Assembly: GCA_027489965.1 (NCBI GenBank)
Contig: JAIXZA010000079.1
Span: 1 to 64,000 of the forward strand
Source of the DNA: Verrucomicrobiaceae bacterium
GTDB taxonomy: Bacteria; Verrucomicrobiota; Verrucomicrobiia; Verrucomicrobiales; Verrucomicrobiaceae
Length of the DNA stretch: 64,000 nucleotides
Reading direction: 5' to 3'
Shown here: positions 13,506 through 20,951 of the stretch, piece by piece
How positions within the stretch are numbered: position 1 is the first letter of the stretch
Layout of the letters: each line of letters starts with the position of its first letter
Position numbers and translations under genes: made by a program
Notes under the pieces: model-generated
Database searches by the model: none
What the model was told of the DNA's origin: nothing
Seen by the model: the letters and a program-made list of their open reading frames with translations, nothing else

Positions 13506-16193
13506 TTATTCACGACGGAAGCGTAGCCACTTTTCGAATTCGACGGTGAGGAAGACCAGCATGGCGGCGGCGGCGATACGCAGCCATGCAGCACTCGATA
13601 TCGGGGCACTGTGGAAGAGCGTGTTGAACAGGGGTGCATAAGTAAATAGCATCTGTCCGGCAATCATTGTGACCGAGCCGAAGATGATCCAGCGATTGGT
13701 GAAGAATCCGATGGAGAATGCGGAGTGGCTCAAGGAGCGGCAATTCAAGAGATAGAGCACTTGAATCATCACTAAAACATTCACCGCGACGGTTCGAGCT
13801 TCGGCCAGGCTGGCCTTTTCCATGCGCAACTCCCAGAGAAAAAGCCCGAGACCACAGGCGACCATGATGCTTGAAACCAGTCCAGAACGCACGACGAGAG
13901 CAAGGGGCATTATGGGCTGTTTAGTCGGACGTGGCGCGCGGTTCATCACATCGCCTTCCCTTGGCTCAAAGGTGAGTGAGAGACCGAGCACGGTGTCGGT
14001 GAGATTGATCCAGAGCAGTTGCAGCGGCAACAGCGGTAGAGGTAGGCCGAATAGAATGGCATTGAGGAGAATGAGCGATTCACCGAGATTTGTGGGGATG
14101 ATCCAGACAATGAATTTGGTGATGTTGTCATACACGCCGCGTCCTTCTTCCACAGCGGCTTCGATGCTGGCAAAGTTGTCATCGGTGAGGATCATCGCGG
14201 CAGCTCCTTTGGCCACATCCGTGCCGTTATGCCCCATGGCGACACCGATGTCGGCCTGTTTCAAGGCGGGGGCATCATTCACGCCATCGCCGGTCATGGC
14301 GACGACGTGACCGCGTGATTGCAGTGCCTTCACGAGCCGTAGTTTTTGCTCAGGAGTTACCCTAGCAAAGACAGTGGTGCGTTCAGCGGTCTCTGGAAGA
14401 TCTTCGTCTGAGATCTTCTTCAAATCACTGCCACTGATTGCTGTGTCTGCCTTCAGGCCGATCTGTGCGGCGATAGCGCGCGCGGTGATGATGTGATCGC
14501 CAGTAATCATTTTCACGGCGATGCCTGCTTTAACAAAATTGGCGATGGCAGCCACGGCAGCTGCGCGTGGTGGGTCAATCATGCCCTGGAGGCCAAGGAA
14601 GGTCAAATCGGTGGCGACATGCGAGTGATCGAGTTTGTCGTGGGCTTTTTCCACCTGCCTGCGCGTCATGGCGAGCACACGCAGGCCGTGAGTGGCCATG
14701 GCGTCGGCACGTTGCAACACCGCCACTTTGTCGATTGCGGTGGTAGATAGGCAGTCGTCGCTCAGAGCATCCGTGCAGCGGTCGATCAGACGTTCGAGGG
14801 CACCGACTTGGTAAATGACGCGCTCATCATCGTCCTCATTCAGTGTGGCGCGGAACATGTGCGCGGACTCAAAAGGGATCATGTCCACGCGTGGAGATTC
14901 TTCATGCGTGGCCTTCTGCTTGAGGCCCGCTTTTTCAGCGGCCACGATGAGAGCCGCTTCCGTGGGATCACCCTGCACAGTATGGCGTCCGTCTTTGAGC
15001 ACGAGCTGACTGTCATTGCATAGCAGGCCAGCACGCAGGCACTCGGCTAGGGCGGGTTGTTGCTCTAGCTTCACGTTGTTCGCATCAAGTTTGATTTCCC
15101 CTTGCGGTTCATAGCCGCTGCCCGTGATCGTGAAGAGCCTGCTGCCTGCGAAGACTTCCTGCACCGTCATTTGGTTCTCTGTGAGCGTGCCGGTTTTGTC
15201 TGTGCAGATGATGGTGGTGCTGCCAAGTGTTTCCACTGCGGGCAGTTTGCGGATGATGGCTTGCCGCTTCGCCATGCGTGACACGCCGATGGCTAAAACA
15301 ATGGTCACAGCCGCTGGCAGTCCTTCGGGAATAGCACCCACGGCCAAAGCGACTGCAGCCATGAACATGACTGCTGGTTTTTCGCCGCGGGCGACGCCTA
15401 CAGCGAAAGTCAGCGCTGCGAGTCCGAGGATGATCCACAGCACTAAGTGGCTAAAGCGCGCAATCTGCTTCGTCAGTGGCGTGGAAAGTTCCACCGCACT
15501 CGCGATGAGTCCGGCGATCCGCCCAGTTTCTGTCTGATCGCCGATGAGGCAGACCACGCCTTCCGCTTGCCCGCTGGTGATGAAAGTGCCAGCAAAGGCC
15601 AAATTGGTGCGATCTGCCAAATCGGTATCACTGGGTAAAACACCCCGCTGTTTCGCAGCTGGCAGAGATTCACCCGTGAGGGTCGATTCATCGGCACGAA
15701 GACTGCGAACCTCAATCAAACGCAGATCCGCCGGCACGCGGTCACCAGACTGCAAGAGAACCACATCACCTGCAGCGAGCGATTCGGATGGAACACGCTG
15801 CTTGTTACCCTCACGTCGCACATTGGTTTCTGTGACGACCATTTTTGCCAATGCATCAATGGCTGTTTCTGCTTTCGTTTCCTGCAAAAAACCGACAATC
15901 GCATTCGCCAGAACGATGGCAGCGATCACCGCCGCATCCACCCACTCGCCGAGAGATGCAGTCACGCCTACGGCAATGAGCATGATGTAAACAAGCGGCT
16001 GATGAAATTGCCGAAGAAACTTCAGCCATGCGGGTGTGCCACGCACTGAGCTGACACGGTTCGGACCAGCTTCCTTCTGTCGTTTGGCTACTTCAGCTGC
16101 CGACAGACCTGCTGAGGAGCTGCTGAGCTGCGTGAACACGTCTTCAACGGAGAGCTGATGCCAGTGTACGTGCAGATTGGATTCTTCAAGCAT
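13506..16193 (-). CDS. P2-type cation-transporting ATPase (calcium-ATPase-like)
   Basis: The 895-residue membrane pump has all P-type hallmarks: an N-terminal cation-ATPase domain (residues 1-60), TGES in the actuator domain (about 180), AIPEGLPAAVT in M4, the phosphorylation motif CTDKTGTLT, and MTGDGVNDAPALK in the hinge. M6 carries LLWINLTDTVLG, and the Asn/Thr/Asp set together with M4 PEGLP matches Ca2+-type P2 ATPases (SERCA/PMR1-like), so Ca2+ or Mn2+ export is the best guess. It ends a minus-strand group with a tspO remnant 4 bp upstream and stress site 4 further up. Confidence 0.88.
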   Translation of the reverse strand: MLEESNLHVHWHQLSVEDVFTQLSSSSAGLSAAEVAKRQKEAGPNRVSSVRGTPAWLKFLRQFHQPLVYIMLIAVGVTASLGEWVDAAVIAAIVLANAIVGFLQETKAETAIDALAKMVVTETNVRREGNKQRVPSESLAAGDVVLLQSGDRVPADLRLIEVRSLRADESTLTGESLPAAKQRGVLPSDTDLADRTNLAFAGTFITSGQAEGVVCLIGDQTETGRIAGLIASAVELSTPLTKQIARFSHLVLWIILGLAALTFAVGVARGEKPAVMFMAAVALAVGAIPEGLPAAVTIVLAIGVSRMAKRQAIIRKLPAVETLGSTTIICTDKTGTLTENQMTVQEVFAGSRLFTITGSGYEPQGEIKLDANNVKLEQQPALAECLRAGLLCNDSQLVLKDGRHTVQGDPTEAALIVAAEKAGLKQKATHEESPRVDMIPFESAHMFRATLNEDDDERVIYQVGALERLIDRCTDALSDDCLSTTAIDKVAVLQRADAMATHGLRVLAMTRRQVEKAHDKLDHSHVATDLTFLGLQGMIDPPRAAAVAAIANFVKAGIAVKMITGDHIITARAIAAQIGLKADTAISGSDLKKISDEDLPETAERTTVFARVTPEQKLRLVKALQSRGHVVAMTGDGVNDAPALKQADIGVAMGHNGTDVAKGAAAMILTDDNFASIEAAVEEGRGVYDNITKFIVWIIPTNLGESLILLNAILFGLPLPLLPLQLLWINLTDTVLGLSLTFEPREGDVMNRAPRPTKQPIMPLALVVRSGLVSSIMVACGLGLFLWELRMEKASLAEARTVAVNVLVMIQVLYLLNCRSLSHSAFSIGFFTNRWIIFGSVTMIAGQMLFTYAPLFNTLFHSAPISSAAWLRIAAAAMLVFLTVEFEKWLRFRRE

Positions 16194-16197
16194 GGTG

Positions 16198-16518
16198 TCA
16201 GGGATTCAAGCGCCAGATCGTGAAGTTCAGAGCGGTGGCAAACGTCACCCATGCTAGATACGGCAGCAGTAATACACCCGCAAGCCGCCGAACTCGCCAA
16301 AAGGCCAGCAGCGTTACCAAGATTGTCAGCCACAAGGCGAGGATATCGATCAAGGCTAGGTCAGGTCGATGCATGCCGAAGAACAGCGGCGTCCAAAGAA
16401 GATTGAGCGCCCACTGTACCATGAACAGGCTCAGCGCCTTCGTTTGCACCCGCCAGCCGCCCGCCCGCCAGCCACACAAAGCAAGAGCCTGACGAGGAAT
16501 CGAAAGATATGGAGTCAT
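16198..16518 (-). pseudogene. TspO/MBR family protein, 5'-truncated
   Basis: The C-terminal two thirds of a TspO/MBR five-helix protein is clear: ALSLFMVQWALNLLWTPLFFG, then AFWRVRRLAGVLLLPYLAWVTFATALNFTIW. The family is usually about 150-160 residues, whereas only 106 are present. The first transmembrane helix and the conserved KPxWxPP segment are missing, replaced by an unrelated start (MTPYLSIPRQ). The start overlaps the stop of the preceding small ORF as ATGA. The fragment may still be translated, but an intact tryptophan-rich sensor cannot be made. Confidence 0.7.
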
Positions 16519-16730
16519 TTAAACCTTTGCCTCCTTTGTCTTCGATGGTTTGACGATTTGCTGGATCTTCTTTTGAAGTACCAGTTTTGAGTGCCGATGG
16601 CATGTTCCTCACTGTCGGAGAGGATGAGAAGCTCTTTGGTTTTGATGGGGAGTTTTTGAAAAACGCGCAGTGCCTGGTCGCTGTTCTTGGTCATTTCTGT
16701 TTTCATATGGAGTGATGCTGCCACACGCAT
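16515..16730 (-). CDS. Short ORF, possible C-terminal remnant of an alpha/beta hydrolase
   Basis: The frame encodes up to 71 residues. The segment VFQKLPIKTKELLILSDSEE followed by HAIGT resembles the closing strand-turn-helix of alpha/beta hydrolases, where the catalytic His sits in such an EHA context. The tail is then very basic (KRRSSKSSNHRRQRRQRFK). It sits behind a stress site and directly upstream of truncated tspO. It may be a remnant brought under this promoter by deletion. Either ATG (16730 or 16706) could start it. Confidence 0.3.
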   Translation of the reverse strand: MRVAASLHMKTEMTKNSDQALRVFQKLPIKTKELLILSDSEEHAIGTQNWYFKRRSSKSSNHRRQRRQRFK

Positions 16731-16753
16731 AAAAGACCGCTGTTCTAATCACG

Positions 16754-16767
16754 ATGGGGTATAACCC
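16754..16767 (-). promoter_or_regulatory. Stress-site copy 4
   Basis: Gene-oriented AGGGTTATACCCCAT reads toward the minus-strand group 16730-13506. It is paired head-to-head with copy 5, which drives the opposite strand. Confidence 0.6.
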
Positions 16768-16795
16768 TGCTTCACTGCCCTTCGACTTAGTATTC

Positions 16796-16812
16796 GGGTT
16801 TCACCCCATAGG
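16796..16812 (+). promoter_or_regulatory. Stress-site copy 5
   Basis: GGGTTTCACCCCATAGG matches the consensus exactly with a 3-nt spacer. It ends 89 nt before the fasciclin gene start, farther than most sites. Confidence 0.65.
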
Positions 16813-16898
16813 CTCAGGCATGAGTTTGCCTCACTGTCGGGGTCTTCGGGAATGTTCTGCATTCCCGCTTGATAAACCAAAGCAAACCACAAAACACA

Positions 16899-17369
16899 AT
16901 GATCAAACGTTTCATTCTGACTAGCGTGCTGGGCCTCGTAGCCTCAGCAACATTCGCTGGTGACATTATCGATACTGCCAAGTCCGCAGGTACTTTCAAA
17001 ACCCTCATCGCTGCGCTCGACGCTGCTGGCAAAACCAAGATGCTTCAGGAGGACGGCCCGTTCACGGTCTTCGCCCCGAGTGACGAGGCCTTTGCCAAAC
17101 TGCCTGCAGGCACGCTGGACGATTTACTCAAGCCTGAGAACAAAAAGAAGCTCGGCAACATCCTGGCCTACCATGTGCTTAAAGGCAAAGTCATGGCTGC
17201 CGAGGTGAAGACCATGATGGCCAAAACAGCCAATGGTCAGGAACTCGACATCAAGGTCACGGACGGCAACGTGACGGTGAACGATGCCAAGGTCGTCAAA
17301 ACCGACGTGGCCGCCAGCAATGGCGTCATTCACGTCATTGACACTGTGCTATCGCCACCGGCCAAATAA
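16899..17369 (+). CDS. Secreted fasciclin (FAS1) domain protein
   Basis: The 156-residue product starts with a signal peptide ([20 protein letters not shown]) followed by one FAS1 domain. Diagnostic segments are [33 protein letters not shown] and [10 protein letters not shown], ending with [14 protein letters not shown]. Single-FAS1 bacterial proteins are extracytoplasmic and linked to adhesion or envelope stress, but a precise role is unknown. A TTG at 16869 in the same frame is a weaker start because it would put 10 polar residues before the signal peptide. A terminator follows. Confidence 0.88.
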   Translation: MIKRFILTSVLGLVASATFAGDIIDTAKSAGTFKTLIAALDAAGKTKMLQEDGPFTVFAPSDEAFAKLPAGTLDDLLKPENKKKLGNILAYHVLKGKVMAAEVKTMMAKTANGQELDIKVTDGNVTVNDAKVVKTDVAASNGVIHVIDTVLSPPAK

Positions 17370-17395
17370 GCTGAACTTCCGAAGACGGGCGCAGG

Positions 17396-17427
17396 AAGCC
17401 CGCCGAGATTGCTCGGCGGGCTTTTTG
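17396..17427 (+). terminator. Rho-independent terminator after the fasciclin gene
   Basis: A 12-bp stem (AAGCCCGCCGAG / CTCGGCGGGCTT) with a 4-nt loop is followed by TTTTG. Confidence 0.88.
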
Positions 17428-17461
17428 CTCTTCAGGCATAATCCCCACACCACATTTCTCC

Positions 17462-17884
17462 ATGCATAGAACAATCTCTCGATTCACTCTCTCTGTCTTC
17501 TTCATCGTGGCCGGCGTGAATCACTTCATCAGGCCGGAGCTGTATCTTTCGATGATGCCGCCCTATCTGCCAGCGCATGAGTTTTTAAACATCATCAGTG
17601 GTGCCGCTGAAATTGCGGGTGGTCTTGGCGTGCTCATACCGTGGCTGCGCCGTGCTGCTGGATGCGGGCTGATCCTGCTGCTTATCGCTATCTTTCCTGC
17701 CAATATTCATATGGCGCTGCATGGAATGTCAGGTGCAGACATTGCGCCATGGATCCTGTGGACCCGACTTCCTTTTCAGCTCGTTTTGATGGCATGGGTC
17801 GTGCATGCAAGTTTATCAAAAACCCAAGTGGCAAATAGGTTTGTGCAGTCTCTGCAACGTTCTGAATGTTGCAGAGATCGTTGA
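17462..17884 (+). CDS. DoxX-like integral membrane protein
   Basis: The 140-residue protein has four hydrophobic segments and the DoxX-family pattern: FFIVAGVNHFIRPELY near the N-terminus, MMPPYLPAHEFLNIISGAAEIAGGLGVLIP in the middle, then WTRLPFQLVLMAWVV. DoxX/MauE-like proteins are quinone- or thiol-related membrane proteins; the exact function here is unknown. It lies behind the fas1 terminator with no stress site of its own and converges with the yciF-like gene. Confidence 0.75.
   Translation: MHRTISRFTLSVFFIVAGVNHFIRPELYLSMMPPYLPAHEFLNIISGAAEIAGGLGVLIPWLRRAAGCGLILLLIAIFPANIHMALHGMSGADIAPWILWTRLPFQLVLMAWVVHASLSKTQVANRFVQSLQRSECCRDR
17851..17875. terminator. Possible bidirectional terminator between convergent genes
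   Basis: A perfect 8-bp inverted repeat, TCTGCAAC-N9-GTTGCAGA, lies in the last codons of the DoxX-like gene, just before the convergent yciF-like stop. It lacks a clear T-tract, so this is only a candidate. Confidence 0.35.
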
Positions 17885-17897
17885 TTGTTTGACCAGC

Positions 17898-18440
17898 CTA
17901 CGCTGTGGCCTGCGTTGCGGTTTTTTTCTTTGCAGTCACAGGCTTCGTGGACTCGTCTTTGCAGGCTTCTTCGTTGCTGCGAATGCGCGCGAGTTCAGTG
18001 AGTGAATCGTTGGCAGCCTTTTCTTCGGTGAGAATCTCCATGAGGATGTCTGCCGCCTTTTTGTTGCCTAGCACGCCAGCCCATTCATGAAGGCAGCCGT
18101 AAGAAGCGATTTCGTAATGCTCGATCTTCTGTGCAGCAGCGATAATCGCCGCGTTGATCACGGGCGACTCTTTGAACATCGTGGTGAGTTCATCCGCCTC
18201 GGTAATCAAGCCCACTGTGGCGTCGCACTTCTCACGCTTGGGTGTAAGTTCAAAACACGCAAAGACATGCTCAATTTTGGTGACGTGTTCTTCAGTTTGC
18301 CTTAAGTGTTGTAGGATCGCGCGCTGAAGATGATCGCAGGTGGCGGCTTTGGCTAGCTTTGGAAGTGAATGGATGAGGCGGTGTTCGGCATCGTAGATGT
18401 CGGCGAGTTCGTTATTAAAAAGATCTTGAAGTGTTTTCAT
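17898..18440 (-). CDS. YciF/YciE-like ferritin-fold stress protein (DUF892)
   Basis: The 180-residue protein opens with the family signature MKTLQDLFNNELADIYDAEH, followed by the carboxylate/His-rich helices RQTEEHVTKIEHVF and KIEHYEIASYGCLHEWA of the DUF892 four-helix bundle. YciF-type proteins are induced by osmotic and general stress and have a ferritin-like dimetal site. The C-terminus is Lys/Thr/Ala-rich. The longer frame starting at 18533 would read through the stress site, so the ATG at 18440 is preferred. Confidence 0.88.
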   Translation of the reverse strand: MKTLQDLFNNELADIYDAEHRLIHSLPKLAKAATCDHLQRAILQHLRQTEEHVTKIEHVFACFELTPKREKCDATVGLITEADELTTMFKESPVINAAIIAAAQKIEHYEIASYGCLHEWAGVLGNKKAADILMEILTEEKAANDSLTELARIRSNEEACKDESTKPVTAKKKTATQATA

Positions 18441-18513
18441 GGTGTTGCAGTTGGATATGTTAATGAGATGCAGAATGCATCGGCTGACTCTAAAGAGTGC
18501 CCCTTCAGGGTTC

Positions 18514-18529
18514 CATGGGGTGAAACCCG
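18514..18529 (-). promoter_or_regulatory. Stress-site copy 6
   Basis: Gene-oriented CGGGTTTCACCCCATGG matches the consensus with a 3-nt spacer. It ends 74 nt before the yciF-like start. Confidence 0.65.
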
Positions 18530-18607
18530 ACACGCCCTACACATGCAAAAGGGCAGGTGATGAACCTGCCCCGTGCTTTGGGATAATGCTAACTAGACAG
18601 CTAATCT

Positions 18608-19063
18608 TTAATCAACCTGTTCGCGGCGGCTTTTGAGTTCCACGAGATGATCGTAGAGAGGCGGCAGCAGATCTTGTTCAATCAGTTCCTTGATAGGCAG
18701 GGACATGTTTGGATCTACTAGAGCGGCTTCATATTCTTTGATGCCGTGTTTCTCACCTTGCTCAAGGATCAGCAGTGCAGGGGATTCTCCGAAGAGTTTG
18801 GCAGTGCCTTCCATGGCTTGGGCGAAGTTGCCCCAGACGCCCGATGTGATGTCGGGTGTTTCTCCGCTGTTGAGGATGATTTCATGGAGCAGATCCACGC
18901 TTTGCTGGTGGTCACCGCAGATGCTACCCAATGAGTCGTCCTCGGTGCTGTCGGCGAATTTCTTGCTGGCCTGGGTATAGGTTTCGACAGCGGAGATTTC
19001 CCCGCGAAGCATCGCTTGGCAGGCTTCAATGGTGGCGTTGTTCAGGGGGCTTGTTAGGGTCAT
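18608..19063 (-). CDS. DUF2383 (PA2169-type) four-helix-bundle protein
   Basis: The 151-residue protein carries AMLRGEISAVETYTQASKKF, then DDSLGSICGDHQQSVDLLHE, and LLPPLYDHLVELKSRR at the end. It is clearly paralogous to the protein at 35914-36537. DUF2383 members are ferritin-like four-helix proteins with conserved Glu and His positions and unknown biochemistry. It lies 21 bp downstream of the Cys-rich copper-binding gene on the same strand, so the two form a short operon behind stress site 7. Confidence 0.82.
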   Translation of the reverse strand: MTLTSPLNNATIEACQAMLRGEISAVETYTQASKKFADSTEDDSLGSICGDHQQSVDLLHEIILNSGETPDITSGVWGNFAQAMEGTAKLFGESPALLILEQGEKHGIKEYEAALVDPNMSLPIKELIEQDLLPPLYDHLVELKSRREQVD

Positions 19064-19084
19064 AAGGGTAGAATTGAGGTTTAT

Positions 19085-19498
19085 TTATTTCGTCATCTTT
19101 TTGCATTCATCCGCACATTTCTGACAAATGGCGGCGCAGGCTTTGCAGTGATCCATTTTGTGCTTGGCACATTCGTCGGCGCAGGCTTGACAGATCTTGG
19201 CGCAGAGTGAGCAGGCATTGGCTACGTGATCAGAGTCGCGGGCCATGAACTGCGTGCAGAGACCGCACACATCGGCACAGTCACGACAGAGCTTGATGCA
19301 AGCGACCATGGCTTTCACCTCGGTTTCGTTTAAGCAGGCGGTGGCGCAGCTTTCGCAGGCGACAACACATTCCTGACAAGTAAGGATACAGGCCTTGTGC
19401 TGCATCGGAGTCATGGACTCAGCTGCTGATGTTGGATTCGGTAGCGCAGTCGCTGAAGCCATGATGAATGTGAATAGTGTGCGTTTGATGAGGTTCAT
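19085..19498 (-). CDS. Exported Cys-rich four-helix-bundle copper-binding protein (Csp/DUF326-like)
   Basis: The 137-residue product has a signal peptide (MNLIKRTLFTFIMASATALP...) and a mature part with about 20 Cys arranged as CxxxC and CxxC along helices: CILTCQECVVACESCATAC, CIKLCRDCADVCGLC, CSLCAKICQACADEC, CKACAAICQKCADEC. This spacing is typical of the DUF326/copper storage protein family, whose bundles bind many Cu(I) ions. Export suggests periplasmic copper storage. Copper binding is inferred from the family. Confidence 0.82.
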   Translation of the reverse strand: MNLIKRTLFTFIMASATALPNPTSAAESMTPMQHKACILTCQECVVACESCATACLNETEVKAMVACIKLCRDCADVCGLCTQFMARDSDHVANACSLCAKICQACADECAKHKMDHCKACAAICQKCADECKKMTK

Positions 19499-19583
19499 AG
19501 GTGTTTGGATTTTTTTTGTTTGTGCGGACGACAACAAGGAGTGCTGAAGCCCCCCGAACCTTGGTGACTTAGAGCCGGATCTG

Positions 19584-19600
19584 ATATGGGGTGAATGCCT
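19584..19600 (-). promoter_or_regulatory. Stress-site copy 7
   Basis: Gene-oriented AGGCATTCACCCCATAT has an intact downstream half and a weak upstream half. It lies 87 nt before the copper-binding gene start. Confidence 0.55.
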
Positions 19601-19674
19601 GCTTATGATTGGAGGCTGAACAGGTTGAAGCACGAAGGAGTATTGGTCGGCCTCCGAGTTAGTGGCTGCGATGT

Positions 19675-20053
19675 TCAGAAAACGGATTTTCCATCCGTAG
19701 CGACACTACCGTTGTATTGTTTCCGTGAGCCGCAATGCATGGCATACACTCGCGTGAAGGCTGCGCCGAAGAACAGAATCTGAGCTGAGTAGTAAACCCA
19801 GATTAGAATGATGATGAGTGATCCAGCCGCCCCGTAGCTTGAGGCCAGGGCACTTCGGCCAATGTAAAAACCAAGTAAAAACTTACCCAACACAAAAAGC
19901 ACTGCGGAACTGACCAATAATCTCAGCGCGCGCAGCATCCCGCTGCACCACCAAGCTGGGATTCCTGCCAATAGAGCGCCCGCTAATACTAATAGACCGA
20001 GCAGGACGGTGAGTGTGGAGACTCGAAGATGGAGCTGGCTCAGCGCCAGTTCA
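19675..20053 (-). pseudogene. YihY/BrkB-family membrane protein, C-terminal remnant
   Basis: The frame ends with the characteristic YihY C-terminus: KFLLGFYIGRSALASSYGAAGSL, then IIILIWVYYSAQILFFGAAFTRVYA. A family member has roughly 280 residues and six membrane helices; only about 120 residues match. Upstream of this, toward 20232, the frame stays open but merely translates three copies of the stress site (as repeated IHPI peptides), so the N-terminal half is lost. The remnant lies in the orientation the three sites point to. Confidence 0.7.
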
Positions 20054-20058
20054 TGCGG

Positions 20059-20074
20059 TATGGGGTGAATGCCT
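20059..20074 (-). promoter_or_regulatory. Stress-site copy 8 (orphan)
   Basis: Gene-oriented AGGCATTCACCCCATA. No start codon of a plausible gene lies about 36 nt downstream; it precedes the yihY remnant. Confidence 0.5.
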
Positions 20075-20123
20075 TGCTTTGCATTGAAGTCGAAGCAGAC
20101 GATGAGTGGCGATGCACCCTGCG

Positions 20124-20140
20124 CTATGGGGTGAATACCT
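20124..20140 (-). promoter_or_regulatory. Stress-site copy 9 (orphan)
   Basis: Gene-oriented AGGTATTCACCCCATAG. It lies 66 bp from copy 8; no intact gene starts between them. Confidence 0.5.
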
Positions 20141-20165
20141 ACCTGGAACCTCTTGGTGTTAGTCG

Positions 20166-20180
20166 CTATGGGGTGTATAG
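20166..20180 (-). promoter_or_regulatory. Stress-site copy 10 (orphan)
   Basis: Gene-oriented CTATACACCCCATAG, with only the downstream half preserved. It is 42 bp from copy 9, in the same orientation. Confidence 0.45.
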
Positions 20181-20261
20181 GAGAGTTCAAGCAGTCTAAA
20201 ATAGGAAGGTGTTCTTCCACGTTAAAGAGCATTGCCTGTTTCGTTTCTCCAGAACCATCCT

Positions 20262-20945
20262 ATGCCGACGATTAACGAACTCCTTCAGGAGCTGCCAGGC
20301 AATTTATCCCCCATCGACTTGATTGATTTACCTGCCATGCCGCCACTGTCCCTGCTGCCACAGGTGGAACAAGCTGATGCGCTGCAACGCTACATCCGCC
20401 GTCACTCTCATGACGTGGGGAACTGTTTGTCTGCCATGGATTTACAGCTAATGGTACTGCAACGCAGCCTCAATTCGCCGTCGGAGTGCCTTGGCATTGT
20501 GCGCAGGCAGATAGGCTGCGTGGCTGAAATGCAGCTCCGTTTGGGACTGCGCTTTCGGGCCGCTAGTTGCACCTCAGTCTCTGTGAGTTCAGTCGTCGAA
20601 CTATGCCGATCACGACAGAGTGCAGGCACAACTCAGAGTATCATTGAATGGACCCAGAATGGCAATGAAGCTTGGTTCCAAGTGGATCCTCAGGCAGTCA
20701 GCATCCTCATCGTTGAAATTGCCGATCATTGGTTTGTCTCTGGCGGAGGCACCGTTGAAACGTCCGCTGGCGCGGGCAAAATAAATTTCCAGATGCAGCG
20801 TCGGCAGGATGATCCTTCGGGAGATGGACTGCCTGTGGATGTCCGTGCTGAACTGCACGCCACCGTGACACGTTACGGAGGTGCACTCATTTGTGGCGCA
20901 TCCAAATCTGAAATTGCCGTGACATTCACTCAGGCACCAATCTAA
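20262..20945 (+). CDS. Histidine-kinase-like protein without a clear ATPase domain
   Basis: The 227-residue protein has an H-box-like helix LQRYIRRHSHDVGNCLSAMDLQL (about residues 41-63) resembling a dimerization/phosphotransfer helix, followed by a region that could be a degenerate ATP-binding fold (QVDPQAVSILIVEIADHWFV). The usual N, G1 and G2 boxes of HATPase are not visible. It precedes the hybrid kinase by 6 bp, so the two are co-transcribed and it may be a phosphotransfer partner. The longer start at 20232 (MPVSFLQNHP) is possible. Confidence 0.55.
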   Translation: MPTINELLQELPGNLSPIDLIDLPAMPPLSLLPQVEQADALQRYIRRHSHDVGNCLSAMDLQLMVLQRSLNSPSECLGIVRRQIGCVAEMQLRLGLRFRAASCTSVSVSSVVELCRSRQSAGTTQSIIEWTQNGNEAWFQVDPQAVSILIVEIADHWFVSGGGTVETSAGAGKINFQMQRRQDDPSGDGLPVDVRAELHATVTRYGGALICGASKSEIAVTFTQAPI

Positions 20946-20951
20946 CCTTCT

